A DNA stretch of 64,000 bases from Sutterella megalosphaeroides (GCF_003609995.1 NZ_AP018786.1:2661162-2725161); one strand, 5' to 3'; counted from the first letter of the stretch, positions 9,310 through 18,173 are shown. The notes: generated by a model not told the origin, from the sequence alone. Numbers and translations: made by a program.

Positions 9310-9768
9310 TCAGAAGAGCTTTCGTACGACGATCGTCACGGGAAAGCCGACGTGGTTGTCACTTTCGGAGTCTTCGCCGATGTCGAGGCTCACGATGCGC
9401 CAGCCCGCATCTCGGATTTCGTCGATCGTCGCCGAAACGCCGAGATCGGCGCAGGCAAAGGGCACTTCCTTGATGCGCTGCAGAACCGTCACGGGTTTTT
9501 CCGAGGCGCAGCTCGTTTCCGCACGATAAGGCGCGTCGATGAGCGGGTCGTGTCCGCCGCGCGACGCGTCTTCGCGCGCCGTCGTGTCGGGGCCGCCGAC
9601 GACGTCGCCCGTGTAGTAGCCCGTCCCCGTCGAGCACCCCGCAAGAAGCAGAGCGGCGAGAGTTGCACCCCAAAGAGCGCGCGAGGCACGGATCGGGCGC
9701 AAGCCCCGAGAGAAAAACGATGTGGTCACGATACGCAAAGCCAAAACGAGAGGTAAAGCGGCATTCAT
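9310..9768 (-). CDS. Small uncharacterised lipoprotein
   Basis: About 152 residues from the ATG at 9768. An N-terminal basic stretch and hydrophobic core (GATLAALLLAGC) end in a lipobox with the lipidated Cys at residue 45. Starting at the in-frame GTG at 9729 would place that Cys at 32, a more usual signal length. Neither start has a good ribosome site, and a TACAAT hexamer lies just ahead of the ATG, so the shorter form is plausible. The mature part has a Gly/Asp-rich linker and a compact C-terminal domain with two Cys (TSCASEKP, PFACADLG) that could form a disulfide. I do not recognise the family. Confidence 0.7.
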   Translation of the reverse strand: MNAALPLVLALRIVTTSFFSRGLRPIRASRALWGATLAALLLAGCSTGTGYYTGDVVGGPDTTAREDASRGGHDPLIDAPYRAETSCASEKPVTVLQRIKEVPFACADLGVSATIDEIRDAGWRIVSLDIGEDSESDNHVGFPVTIVVRKLF

Positions 9769-9774
9769 TGTAGT

Positions 9775-9799
9775 CGGCAAAGCCCGCCGGGCTTTGCCG
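9775..9799 (-). other. Perfect 11-bp hairpin between the DEAD-like gene and the lipoprotein gene
   Basis: CGGCAAAGCCC, three-base loop, GGGCTTTGCCG. On the minus strand it is followed by GACTACAATG and has no T-run, so it may attenuate or protect the upstream mRNA end rather than act as a standard terminator. Confidence 0.5.
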
Positions 9800-9833
9800 C
9801 TTCAATTTTTCGTTACGGTTTCCGCGCGAAAGC

Positions 9834-12800
9834 TCAGTCCTTCGAGGGGCCGCCCCGACGCCCGCCCTTGCGCGCGCGATCGGAGGCGCCCTTCCCGGGG
9901 GCGTTCCCCTTGGGGTTCGCACTCGCTTTCGAGGGCTGTCGGGACTTTTGTCCCTTCGAGGACGAGCCGCGTTTCCCCGAAGGCGCCTTGTCGCGCATCG
10001 GCGGAATGCGGGCGCCCGAATAGGGGTCGGTGCCGGAGCCGAAGACGTGCACGGACGGCGTCCTTCCGGTCAACCCCGGCATCGTCTGCGGCAGACTGAG
10101 CGAACCGTACGGATCGGGCGTGTAGATCCCGAACGAGGTCGCAAGCGGCGACGGGATGCCGTCCGAGGTGCGGGCGTTCTTCGGTCGGGCCTTCGCCGCC
10201 TGACGCTCGGCGATCGTTCGGTAGTGAATCGAATTGCCGAAGTCGTCGTCGAGGAACTCCTCTTTCGGTTCGGGCAAAGCGCGGTTGCCGTTCACGTCCC
10301 CGGCTTCGTCGCGCTCGGGACGATTCTGCGCTCGGGCAGGCTTTTTCGGACGAGCATCGCGCCGCCCTTTGGCGCCGCGGTTTTTGTCGCTTCGCTCCGA
10401 GGGCTTCTCCGCGCTCTTCGCGCGCTTGCCGGAGGAGGATTTCGACCCTTCCGCACGACGGGGTGCTTTCGCGCCGTCCTCTTCGACGGCGGAGGTCGGC
10501 AGGTCGGCGGACTTCGGAGCGTTCGGTACCGGGGCTTGCGGAGCGCTCTCGACGCCCTTCGTTTCCTTCGCGACGTCGGTCGGGGCGGAGGTCGCAAGAG
10601 CGGCCGAATCGACCGCATCGGTCGCAGCGGCGACATGGCCCGTACGGGCTCCGCGGCCTCGTTTTCCGGGGCGCTGCGTCTTCTTTTTCGCATTCTCGCG
10701 ACGAGCGGGCTGCGCTTCGGCGGCTTCTGGAGCGATAGGAGCAGCCGGAGCCGACGTTTCGATGGGCTCAGCGGTGCTCTCCGAGGCCCGAGCGGCATTT
10801 TTTTTCGCCTGTTCGAGCTTCCAGGCGACGTGAGCCGCGATCGTCTCCTCGGTGACGCCGTAGTTCGAGCGCAACTCTTCGGGCACGTCGCCCGCATAAC
10901 GCATTTCGGTCTTCGCCTTCGCATAGTACGCCTGGCGGTGGTTGCGACGCGCGAGCTCCAGGTCGATGCGCGCGTTGTGCGCGCGCACGATCGCCTCTTC
11001 GATGTTCGTTCCGGTCGGGGATACGATCTTGCTTCGGACGATCTTCTTTGAACGATCGTGGTTTTCTTCGAACCGGCGCAGTTCGTCGCCGACCGCTTCC
11101 GGATTGTGCACGCGCAGGGCTTCGAGTTCGGCTTCGGCGCTCGCCGAGTCGCGCTCCGCCTTGGAGAGCTGACGGCTCCGTCGCGCGAGATCGCGCGTCG
11201 CGAAGTACACCTTGAAAGCGCCGCGCGAGGCGCTCGTCGCGGGAGGCAAGACGGCTTTTTCGTTGAACCGCACGAGGAGCACGGCTTCGTCGTTCTCGGC
11301 GCGGCGCGCGCTGTCGTTTGCCGTCTTGTTCTCGGTCCGTTCGACGCGCTCCGCGCGTTCGGCATTGCGTTCCTTACGTTCCGTACGCACGACGTGCGCG
11401 ATCGGCCCGGAAGCAGAGGTTTCGGTTTTTTCCGCGCGCTCGCGACGACGCTCGTTTCGCGCCTTTTTCTCATTCCGACGTTCGGACGCTTCAACCTCTT
11501 TGCGTCGCGCGACCTTCGACTGCTCGGCGCGCGTTTTCTGCTTTTCGGTTTTGAGACGTTCGCGACAGTCGGGCTCTTTGCGGTCGCGGGCTTTTTTACG
11601 TTCCGTCTTTTCCGACATCAGGCCCGTCGAATCGGACGGCAGGTGCGGCATGCGACGCGTACGACGGTTTTTCCCCTGCTCGGCCACGAGCTGATGCGTG
11701 AGACGTTCGCTCGTCGCATGGCGACGTTCCGACGCGCGCAGGGCGGCCGAGGACGAGGAGAGCGGCTCCGTGATGACGATTTCCGTTTCGGGCGCGTGCG
11801 CCTTCGCCTTTTCTGCAACGTAGTCCGCACGAATCGTCAGCGTGCGACGATGAGGTTCTTCGGCGTGAAGATGTTCTTCGTGCTCGTCGTCGGAGACTTC
11901 GGCCCCGTCCGCGCGGTTGGCGTCGCTCGAAACATCGTCCGAGCTTTCCCCGGCGGCTTCGCCTTCCGGGACGGGCGCTTCGAGCGACTCAAGCGGCTCG
12001 ACATCCTCAATCGGCTCGATCGCCTCGACCGGTTCGGCCTCCTCGTTTTTCACCTCGCTCGTGCGGACCGGCTCGAACGCTTCGTCCGCACGGGTAAAGT
12101 CGGTCGAGCGGAGAAATTCGAGCGCGTTGTCGGTTGCCGATTCGCTCTTCGTCGCATTCGATGCGATCGGTTCGACGCTTTCGGGCGACTTCGCCGATTC
12201 GGACTTTTCAAGCGGGACGGCCGATGCGGTCCCGACCGGAACGTCGTACTGCGGCCCCTGGTAGAAGGGGTGCAAGGCAGTCCATCGGCGTGCCATCTCG
12301 CCCACGGAGAGCTCGTAGGGGAACGCAAACTGCGCGCCGATGGGATTGACGATCTTAAGCTTTCGGTCGAGGTGGAGAGCCAGCCGCTTGCAGGCGGCAA
12401 GCTTCTCGGAGATCACCAGGGCCACCGTCACGGGCGCCGCATCGGCCGTTCCCCGACAAGCGGCGCGGGCGTTATCCTCGGGCGAAAGCAGGCTCGGCCA
12501 CAGGAAGGAGACCTCATAGTCTGACGGCCAAACACTGCGCGACTCGATCTCCTGCAGCGTAGCGGTCGCGATGCGGCCTTTCCACGGACCTTCGCCGAGC
12601 AAAAAGCGGTCGCGCTCCTTGTCGTCTTTGGTCACGAGCAGGATTTTTCGGAAACCGTTTTCTTCACTCCAGTGCCACAGGAAGTCGTACATCGAGTACG
12701 GGAAGCGGAAGTTCGCTGCCAGGAAGTAGTCGACGGTCCCCGGTACCGGACCCGGATACGAGTCGAACCACTCTTCCGCGCGCGGCATGGCGTCGCGGGC

Positions 12801-13379
12801 AGTTTTTTCATGGGCTCCTTCCTCGAGCGTTCCGACCGCAGCGGCCTCGGGGAAGATGTTCGTCCACAATGCGTAAGGCTTCGCGGTCTCTTCGGCCACC
12901 GACCGATCGAGACGCGGGTAAATGATCGCCTCGATGTGCGAGACGTCGCTGATGCGGGCGAACTCGACCATGCGCGCGAGCGATCCGACCAGGATGTCGG
13001 GGCGATGCTTCTCAAGGTGCGCTCGCAGTTTCGCTTCGCTGCGCTGATACGTTAGGTTGAGGATGCGAAGGTCCGTATCCGCCGCAAGGATTTTGAAGCG
13101 TTCGACCACCTCGTGTCCCACGCTCAGGCCCACGGGCGGCGTCACGATGACGGCGCGCACGGGCCGCCCCTCCGGAGGCGGCTCCTTCTGCAGGCGTGCG
13201 ATCAGAGCCACGATCAGAGCCGTGGTTTTCCCCGCGCCGTTCGGCGCGCAAATCAGGACGCGCCGATTGCGCATCACCGACTCGATGATTCTGTTCTGCA
13301 GAGGCGTTGCCTCGTGCAGACCGAGCGACTCAAGCGTTCGGAGGACTTTTTTCGTCAAACCGAATTTTTCAAAGGTCAC
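9834..13379 (-). CDS. DEAD-box helicase-derived protein with degenerate catalytic motifs and a very long disordered tail
   Basis: About 1181 residues. The Q motif (FEKFGLTKKVLRTLESLG, then HEATPLQ) and Walker A (APNGAGKT, 45-52) identify an RhlE-like RNA helicase core. The position of DEAD reads PRLD (about 155-158) and the surrounding VLDEADRML block is absent. Motifs Ia and Ib are altered (TPPVGLS, VGSLARM). In the second RecA-like half I cannot find motifs III, V or VI. From about residue 390 to the end the protein is low complexity, rich in Glu, Lys, Arg, Ala and Ser, finishing GGRRGGPSKD. The start is placed at the GTG at 13379 (TFEKFGL), because the open frame beyond it to 13715 looks non-coding; it has no strong ribosome site. 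It may be an RNA-binding scaffold rather than a helicase. Confidence 0.8.
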   Translation of the reverse strand: MTFEKFGLTKKVLRTLESLGLHEATPLQNRIIESVMRNRRVLICAPNGAGKTTALIVALIARLQKEPPPEGRPVRAVIVTPPVGLSVGHEVVERFKILAADTDLRILNLTYQRSEAKLRAHLEKHRPDILVGSLARMVEFARISDVSHIEAIIYPRLDRSVAEETAKPYALWTNIFPEAAAVGTLEEGAHEKTARDAMPRAEEWFDSYPGPVPGTVDYFLAANFRFPYSMYDFLWHWSEENGFRKILLVTKDDKERDRFLLGEGPWKGRIATATLQEIESRSVWPSDYEVSFLWPSLLSPEDNARAACRGTADAAPVTVALVISEKLAACKRLALHLDRKLKIVNPIGAQFAFPYELSVGEMARRWTALHPFYQGPQYDVPVGTASAVPLEKSESAKSPESVEPIASNATKSESATDNALEFLRSTDFTRADEAFEPVRTSEVKNEEAEPVEAIEPIEDVEPLESLEAPVPEGEAAGESSDDVSSDANRADGAEVSDDEHEEHLHAEEPHRRTLTIRADYVAEKAKAHAPETEIVITEPLSSSSAALRASERRHATSERLTHQLVAEQGKNRRTRRMPHLPSDSTGLMSEKTERKKARDRKEPDCRERLKTEKQKTRAEQSKVARRKEVEASERRNEKKARNERRRERAEKTETSASGPIAHVVRTERKERNAERAERVERTENKTANDSARRAENDEAVLLVRFNEKAVLPPATSASRGAFKVYFATRDLARRSRQLSKAERDSASAEAELEALRVHNPEAVGDELRRFEENHDRSKKIVRSKIVSPTGTNIEEAIVRAHNARIDLELARRNHRQAYYAKAKTEMRYAGDVPEELRSNYGVTEETIAAHVAWKLEQAKKNAARASESTAEPIETSAPAAPIAPEAAEAQPARRENAKKKTQRPGKRGRGARTGHVAAATDAVDSAALATSAPTDVAKETKGVESAPQAPVPNAPKSADLPTSAVEEDGAKAPRRAEGSKSSSGKRAKSAEKPSERSDKNRGAKGRRDARPKKPARAQNRPERDEAGDVNGNRALPEPKEEFLDDDFGNSIHYRTIAERQAAKARPKNARTSDGIPSPLATSFGIYTPDPYGSLSLPQTMPGLTGRTPSVHVFGSGTDPYSGARIPPMRDKAPSGKRGSSSKGQKSRQPSKASANPKGNAPGKGASDRARKGGRRGGPSKD

Positions 13380-13907
13380 GATGGTTCGCTGTGTTTTTGC
13401 AGAGCCGCGTTCCCCGGGCGGATAATAGACCGACGCCGAACGATTCACGATCGACGCGTACGATCGAGCCGCGAACGATGCGAACCGGCATCGATCGGGA
13501 CGATCCCCGTAAAGAAGGGCAAAATTAACGGAAAGTCCGGGCGGCGTCCGGATCGGGTCGACGGACGCGCATGCAACGGGCGGGACGAAGTCGACCGCCC
13601 GAAACGCAGAGAAGGAGCTCCGTCGGCGGAGCTCGTTGCGTTTGAAATTCAGTGTTCCCTTCTCGGACCGGAGTCCGACTCCCGTCATCGTTGACAAAGC
13701 GACAAGCCGTCGCACGAGCCGGGAATAGCCTCGGGAACCACAGGGGTAAATTTATCATATCGGTTAGAGCGTCGCCCGCCCTCCGACACGATTCCCGGCG
13801 CTTTTTCCGGGGCGCCGTTCGCGCCCCCGAGAGCGCGAACCGTGCTTCGCTACAATGTGTCTGCCCCGACCGGGGTTTCGTCACCCGAACCTACATAAGG
13901 ATTCTTC
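13380..13907. promoter_or_regulatory. Divergent intergenic region, no gene recognised
   Basis: This 528-bp region lies between the DEAD-like gene (minus) and the triple FKBP gene (plus). A TACAAT -10 candidate at 13851-13856 and AAGGA before 13908 serve the FKBP gene. A minus-strand TATGAT (13754-13759) lies in the only AT-rich patch. A GAGCTCCG/CGGAGCTC hairpin is at 13615-13634. Frames open through this stretch have composition unlike real proteins. Confidence 0.35.
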
Positions 13908-14951
13908 ATGACCGCCTTCACCGAACTTCTCGTCGAAGAACTTTCTCCGGGCTCCGAACTGCGCGTCGCCGCGGGCGACACCGTCGCCGTTCACTACACG
14001 GGGCGCCTTACCGACGGCACCGTCTTCGACTCGAGCTACGAGCGCGGCGAACCGATCGAACTGCCCGTCGGCGTCGGCATGGTGATCGAGGGCTGGGACA
14101 AGGGCCTCGTCGGTCTCGCCGAAGGGGGCAAGTACCGCCTCTCGATTCCGTCCGCCATGGGCTACGGCGCTCACGGCGCGGGCGACGTCATTCCGCCCGA
14201 TGCCGACCTCGTCTTCGAAGTCGAAATCGTCAAGATCGTCAAGGCCGACGCCCGACGGGCTTCGGCGGGCTTTACCGAACTCGGCGTCGAAGAACTCGCT
14301 CCGGGCTCGGGCCTGACGGTTGCCGCGGGCGACACCGTTTCCGTTCACTACACGGGGCGCCTCACCGACGGCACCGTCTTCGATTCGAGCTACGATCGCG
14401 GCGAACCCATCGAACTTCCCGTCGGCGCGGGCATGGTGATCGAAGGCTGGGACAAGGGCCTCGTCGGCCTCGTCGAAGGGGGCAAATACCGCCTCTCGAT
14501 TCCGTCCGCCATGGGCTACGGCCCCTACGGCGCGGGCGGCGTCATTCCCCCCAACGCCGACCTCGTCTTCGACGTTGAAATCGTCAAGGTCGCCAAGCCC
14601 GAAGCGCGTCCGACCGCGCCCGCCTTCACCGAGCTCGGCGTCGAAGAACTCGCTCCCGGTACGGGCCGCACCGTTGCCGCAGGCGACACGGTCGCCGTCC
14701 ACTACACGGGCAGCCTCACCGACGGCACCGTCTTCGATTCGAGCTACAACCGCGGCGAACCGATCGAAGTCAAGGTCGGTGCGGGCATGGTGATCGAAGG
14801 CTGGGACAAGGGCCTCGTCGGCCTCGTCGAAGGCGGCAAGTACCGTCTCTCCATCCCCTCTGCCATGGGCTACGGCCCCTACGGTGCGGGCGGCGTCATT
14901 CCCCCCAACGCCGACCTCGTCTTCGAAGTCGAAATCGTCGGCATCCGCTGA
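13908..14951 (+). CDS. Triple-domain FKBP-type peptidyl-prolyl isomerase
   Basis: 347 residues made of three complete FKBP domains in a head-to-tail array, beginning at F4, F122 and F240. Each carries the hallmark blocks VHYTGxLTDGTVFDSSY, GMVIEGWDKGLVGL, GGKYRLSIPSAMGYG and VIPPxADLVFxVEIV. The repeat period is exactly 118 residues. Domains 2 and 3 are nearly identical, and domain 1 differs slightly (GAHGAGDVIPPDA). There is no signal peptide, so it is probably cytosolic. Ordinary bacterial FKBPs of this kind have one such domain of about 110 residues. The start has AAGGA seven bases upstream. Active-site aromatic and acidic residues appear to be retained in every unit, so three active sites are expected. 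Confidence 0.95.
   Translation: MTAFTELLVEELSPGSELRVAAGDTVAVHYTGRLTDGTVFDSSYERGEPIELPVGVGMVIEGWDKGLVGLAEGGKYRLSIPSAMGYGAHGAGDVIPPDADLVFEVEIVKIVKADARRASAGFTELGVEELAPGSGLTVAAGDTVSVHYTGRLTDGTVFDSSYDRGEPIELPVGAGMVIEGWDKGLVGLVEGGKYRLSIPSAMGYGPYGAGGVIPPNADLVFDVEIVKVAKPEARPTAPAFTELGVEELAPGTGRTVAAGDTVAVHYTGSLTDGTVFDSSYNRGEPIEVKVGAGMVIEGWDKGLVGLVEGGKYRLSIPSAMGYGPYGAGGVIPPNADLVFEVEIVGIR
13917..14951 (+). repeat. Three tandem 354-bp coding repeats
   Basis: Units are 13917-14270, 14271-14624 and 14625-14951 (the last shortened at the stop). They are highly similar at the DNA level, including silent positions, which indicates recent duplication or ongoing conversion. Confidence 0.9.
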
Positions 14952-14991
14952 CCGGCCGGGCGCCTCCGTCGTGCGACGGAGGGCTTTCCCA

Positions 14992-15024
14992 AAAAGGGCC
15001 GCCCTTCCGGGCGGCCTTTTCTTT
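14992..15024. terminator. Bidirectional terminator between the FKBP gene and maf
   Basis: Stem AAAAGGGCCGCCC/GGGCGGCCTTTT with a TTCC loop. T-runs follow on both strands, so it serves the convergent nadD-maf operon as well. Confidence 0.9.
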
Positions 15025-15065
15025 GTGCGGGGCGAAGCGGTGCAGTTTCGCGCACCGAGAAGCCC

Positions 15066-15686
15066 TCAGGAGAAGACCGGACGGCCCGCCCGAGCGAGCA
15101 CTTCGGCCGCTTCGCGCACCGGAAGGCCCATGATCCCCGTGAAGCTTCCGTCGATGCGCTCGACGAAAACACCGGCCAGGCCCTGAATCCCGTAGCCGCC
15201 CGCCTTGTCGAAGGGCTCGCCCGTCGCCACGTAGGCGTCGATTTCTTCGTCGGATAACGCCCGGAAGACGACGCTCGACGTGCTCGTGCGCTCTTGGGCA
15301 TCCTCAAACGACGTTCCCGCCACCACCGTCGTTTGCACGAGGTGGACTCGCCCCGAAAGGCGATGCAAAAACGCCTTGGCTTCTTCGGCGTCGGCGGGCT
15401 TGCCGAGCACCTCGTCGCCGAGACTCACGACCGTATCGGCGGCGAGCACCGGTCCCGCGGGCAGTCCGAGCGCGTCGCGACGCGCCAGGCCTTCGGCAAA
15501 CTTCGTGCGGGCGGTGCGGCGAACGTACGCTTCGGGCGACTCGCCCGCGAGGCGCTCTTCGTCGCCCGGGAAGTAGCCCGCCGTATGCGCGTTGCCGGCA
15601 ATCACCGTCACGCGGTAGCCCAACTGCTCGAGAAGCGCCTTGCGGCGGGGGCTCTTGCTCGCGAGGTAAATGTCTTTCTCAGCCAT
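15066..15686 (-). CDS. maf: Maf family nucleoside triphosphate pyrophosphatase (YhdE type)
   Basis: 206 residues. Maf proteins hydrolyse dTTP, UTP or modified nucleotides to monophosphates and limit their incorporation. The signature ASKSPRRKALL lies at the N-terminus, with AADTVV and the motif GEPFDKAGGYGIQG further on, which resembles the dTTP/UTP-specific YhdE branch. The ATG at 15686 has GGGAG eight bases upstream; longer upstream frames overlap rlmH. It lies 16 bp after rlmH as the last gene of the nadD operon. Confidence 0.92.
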   Translation of the reverse strand: MAEKDIYLASKSPRRKALLEQLGYRVTVIAGNAHTAGYFPGDEERLAGESPEAYVRRTARTKFAEGLARRDALGLPAGPVLAADTVVSLGDEVLGKPADAEEAKAFLHRLSGRVHLVQTTVVAGTSFEDAQERTSTSSVVFRALSDEEIDAYVATGEPFDKAGGYGIQGLAGVFVERIDGSFTGIMGLPVREAAEVLARAGRPVFS

Positions 15687-15702
15687 CGTGCGCTCCCTTT
15701 TC

Positions 15703-16170
15703 TCAAGCACGGTGATAGGGGTGGCCGGCGAGAATCGACCAGGCCCGGTAGATCTGCTCGGCAAGGAGCACCCTCGCCATGGCATGCGGAAGCGTCATGG
15801 CGGAAAGTCGGATTGTGGCTTTCGCCCGCGCCTTGATCTCGGGCGAAAGTCCGTCGGGACCGCCGATCACGAAGACGATCGCATCGCCTTCGTCGCGCCA
15901 GCGAACGAGCGACTTCGCAAAATCGACCGTCGTCAGATCGCGTCCGTGCTCGTCGAGAACCACGACGAAATCGTTCTCGTTGAGGGCGGCGAGGATGCGC
16001 TCGCCCTCGGCCGCCATCAGGCGCGCGGGCGTTTGTCCGGCGCGGGGCTCGGTGCGGATTTCTTTCAATTCGACCGAAAAGCCGCGCGGGAAACGCCCGA
16101 GATAGTCCTTGACGGCCGAAGCCGCCCAGTCGGCGATGTGTTGCCCGACCGCAATGATCCGGATGCGCAT
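15703..16170 (-). CDS. rlmH: 23S rRNA (pseudouridine-1915-N3)-methyltransferase
   Basis: A 155-residue SPOUT-fold methyltransferase that modifies pseudouridine 1915 in helix 69 of 23S rRNA using S-adenosylmethionine. The family blocks FVIGGPDGLSPE and LPHAMARVLLAEQIYRAW are present, as is the invariant C-terminal HPYHR. Length is exactly that of the family. It sits four bases after rsfS, which suggests translational coupling; the rsfS-rlmH pair is widely conserved. Confidence 0.97.
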   Translation of the reverse strand: MRIRIIAVGQHIADWAASAVKDYLGRFPRGFSVELKEIRTEPRAGQTPARLMAAEGERILAALNENDFVVVLDEHGRDLTTVDFAKSLVRWRDEGDAIVFVIGGPDGLSPEIKARAKATIRLSAMTLPHAMARVLLAEQIYRAWSILAGHPYHRA

Positions 16171-16174
16171 CGCG

Positions 16175-16573
16175 TCAGTTGTCCGACGGCGCGTGCGTGC
16201 GGTTGGGCATCAGGTGCGGGGTGCACTCGGCCTGAGCCTTCATGAAGACTTCCTTGCCGCCCCAAATTTCTTCGAGGTTGTAGTACTCGCGCACGGCGGG
16301 CTGCAGAACGTGGCAGACGACCGAGCCGCAGTCGACGAGCACCCATTCGCCCGTGTCTTCGCCTTCCATGCCGATCACGTCGCCGCCCGCCTGCTTGACG
16401 CTCGACGAGACGGAGAACGCGAGCGCGCGCGTCTGACGGTTCGACGAGCCCGAAGCGATGACGACGCGTTCGAACTGGTCGGTGAGCTTTTCCGTGTTGA
16501 AAACCTTGATGTCCTTGGCCTTGACGTCTTCAAGCGCCTCGACGACGATGCGGGTGAGTTCTTCCGTATTCAT
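16175..16573 (-). CDS. rsfS: Ribosomal silencing factor RsfS
   Basis: A 132-residue RsfS/Iojap protein that binds ribosomal protein uL14 and blocks 30S-50S joining when nutrients run low. The typical segments DIKVFNTEKLTDQFE, VIASGSSNRQTRALA, WVLVDCGSVVCHVLQP and REYYNLEEIWGG are visible. The ATG at 16573 is preferred over an in-frame TTG at 16579. A GGCCCGC/GCGGGCC hairpin at 16591-16608 lies in its leader, downstream of nadD. Confidence 0.95.
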   Translation of the reverse strand: MNTEELTRIVVEALEDVKAKDIKVFNTEKLTDQFERVVIASGSSNRQTRALAFSVSSSVKQAGGDVIGMEGEDTGEWVLVDCGSVVCHVLQPAVREYYNLEEIWGGKEVFMKAQAECTPHLMPNRTHAPSDN

Positions 16574-16675
16574 ACTCAAAACGATGGTGCGGCCCGCCGA
16601 TGCGGGCCGAAATGAAACTGTTTCTGCAACGAACGCCTCGCGGGCGTCCGAAAAATCCGTGCATTCTAGCGGACT

Positions 16676-17356
16676 TCAGGGCCGAACCGCCCGCACGTAC
16701 AGACGGTTTTCTCGAATGTAGCGCGCAACCGGATATGGGAGCCACCCGTCCGTTTCCCGCATCGCATCGGGAAAGGCCGACCGCGCGAAGATGCGCCGCA
16801 GGGCGGTGCTCGAAGCGGCGTGCGGGGGCATGTCGAAAAAGGCGACGCGCCCGAAGGCGCCCGCGTCGACGAGCTCGTTCGCCGCGACGGTGCGCGGGGC
16901 CGCATGCGCTTCGACGGCGGGCTCGGCCCGGGGCGTTTCGCCCGCACGACGGCAAACGGCCACGTGCGCGTAGTCCGTAAGCCGCTCCCAGTCGTACCAC
17001 GTGTGGAGGTTTCGCCACTGATCGCTCCCCATGAGGAGTACGAGCGGCACCGAGGGTCCGTAGCGGCGGCGCAGCTTTTCGAGCGTGCGCACCGTGTAGG
17101 TGGGACCCGTCTCCAGGAGCTCCGTCGTGTCGACCGAGATGCGCTCCTCCCCTTCCAGGGCCGAGCGCAGCATTGCGAGCCGATGGTGCCCCGGCGTCAC
17201 CCAGGTTTTCTGCCAGGGGTTGCCGGCGGGGAGCAGCTCGACCCGCATCACCCTCAGAACGCGCAGGGCCTCGCGTGCGAGCGCCAGATGGCCGGAATGG
17301 ACGGGGTCGAACGTGCCGCCGAGAAACGCGACACCGCGCGGAATCTCAATCGTCAT
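16676..17356 (-). CDS. nadD: Nicotinate-nucleotide adenylyltransferase
   Basis: A 226-residue NAD biosynthesis enzyme that forms deamido-NAD from nicotinate mononucleotide and ATP. The nucleotidyltransferase signature GGTFDPVHSGH is at 13-23, with MGSDQWRNLHTW in the middle and the C-terminal SSTALRR (ISSTxxR-type) motif that binds the triphosphate. Its start overlaps the stop of the preceding gene (TGATG), so it is translationally coupled to it. It heads the nadD-rsfS-rlmH-maf block. Confidence 0.96.
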   Translation of the reverse strand: MTIEIPRGVAFLGGTFDPVHSGHLALAREALRVLRVMRVELLPAGNPWQKTWVTPGHHRLAMLRSALEGEERISVDTTELLETGPTYTVRTLEKLRRRYGPSVPLVLLMGSDQWRNLHTWYDWERLTDYAHVAVCRRAGETPRAEPAVEAHAAPRTVAANELVDAGAFGRVAFFDMPPHAASSTALRRIFARSAFPDAMRETDGWLPYPVARYIRENRLYVRAVRP

Positions 17357-17982
17357 CAGGGGTTCTTCACCAACGAAATGAAGGCCTGCGCGACACGCCC
17401 CTTCTCGAAGCGCACGGCGAGCCAGTTGAGTTCAAGCTCCTGGAGGTTGCGGGCGTTGCGCAAAAAGCGCTGACTGAACCAGTAGCTCCAGCCCTGGGCG
17501 TCGCGGTAGGAGGGCTTGCCCGCGAGCTCGAGCACTTCCTTTTCCGTCATGCCGAGGCCGACCGGACCGAGACGAACGGGGAGTCGTTCGGGAGCGAGCT
17601 TGCGGCAGAAAACGGGCGGCGTATCGTTCTCGGCCCATTCGAGCTGCACCTCCGTCACGTGTACGGTGTCGCTTGCAATCATCCAGACGCGCACCGGACG
17701 GCCGGCTTCCGTACCCGCCAGACAGGCAATATCGCGGGCGAAGTCGCCGTGACCGTCGCGAATGCGAGGCGCGCCCGTAAAGGCCGCCGCTTCTTCGAGC
17801 GTCGTCACTTCAAGAACGATCTTCGGTTTGCCGAGTCGCACGAAGTCGGCGGGCGGCTCGGTCAACGTGGCGGGTGCCTCAAGGAGCGAACTCGGGTAGG
17901 CAAAGGGCAGATTCTGGGCGCCCGCGCAGACCGCGGACAGGAGTCCTGCAGCAAGACATGCGAGCTCTCTCAGGCGGAACAT
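17356..17982 (-). CDS. Secreted protein of unknown function, first gene of the nadD operon
   Basis: 208 residues with an N-terminal signal peptide (core LACLAAGLLSAVCAGA, probable cleavage after AGA at about 22). The remainder is soluble and presumably periplasmic. It contains two Cys (IACLAG, VFCRKL) that could pair. A stretch GLGMTEKEVLELAGKPSYRD resembles the short repeat found in SmpA/BamE-type lipoproteins, where a G-M-T-x-x-E-V motif is followed by a GxP turn. That resemblance is only suggestive and there is no lipobox. GAGG precedes the ATG at 17982. It overlaps nadD by one base. Confidence 0.8.
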   Translation of the reverse strand: MFRLRELACLAAGLLSAVCAGAQNLPFAYPSSLLEAPATLTEPPADFVRLGKPKIVLEVTTLEEAAAFTGAPRIRDGHGDFARDIACLAGTEAGRPVRVWMIASDTVHVTEVQLEWAENDTPPVFCRKLAPERLPVRLGPVGLGMTEKEVLELAGKPSYRDAQGWSYWFSQRFLRNARNLQELELNWLAVRFEKGRVAQAFISLVKNP

Positions 17983-18133
17983 GGACAGTCACCTCGGGTA
18001 ATCGTGTTCAAGCCTCAACATAACACCGTTTCCGATCGGAAAACGGGGTTTGCAACCCTTCGTAACGGGTTTTTGCCGCAGCGGCTTGATCCGCGCCGAC
18101 GCATTCTCCCCGCAACCACGGAACGCGCAAACG

Positions 18134-18173
18134 GAAAAGGGCCGTCCGGCTGCGGCCGGGCGACCCTTTCGTT
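18134..18173 (-). terminator. Terminator downstream of purD
   Basis: Imperfect stem (AAAGGG.CGCCCGGCC with GGCCGGACGGCCCTTT on the minus strand) ending in TTTTCC. The rest of the 258-bp purD-to-17982 gap shows no gene. Confidence 0.65.

Noticed and set aside
13380..13715. N-terminal extension of the DEAD-like protein
   Set aside because: The frame is open, but the added sequence is not helicase-like and covers the expected promoter. The Q motif begins right after the GTG at 13379, as in RhlE.
13652..14578. Plus-strand open frame entering the FKBP array from upstream
   Set aside because: Out of frame with the repeats and rich in Arg; it begins in a non-coding control region without a ribosome site.
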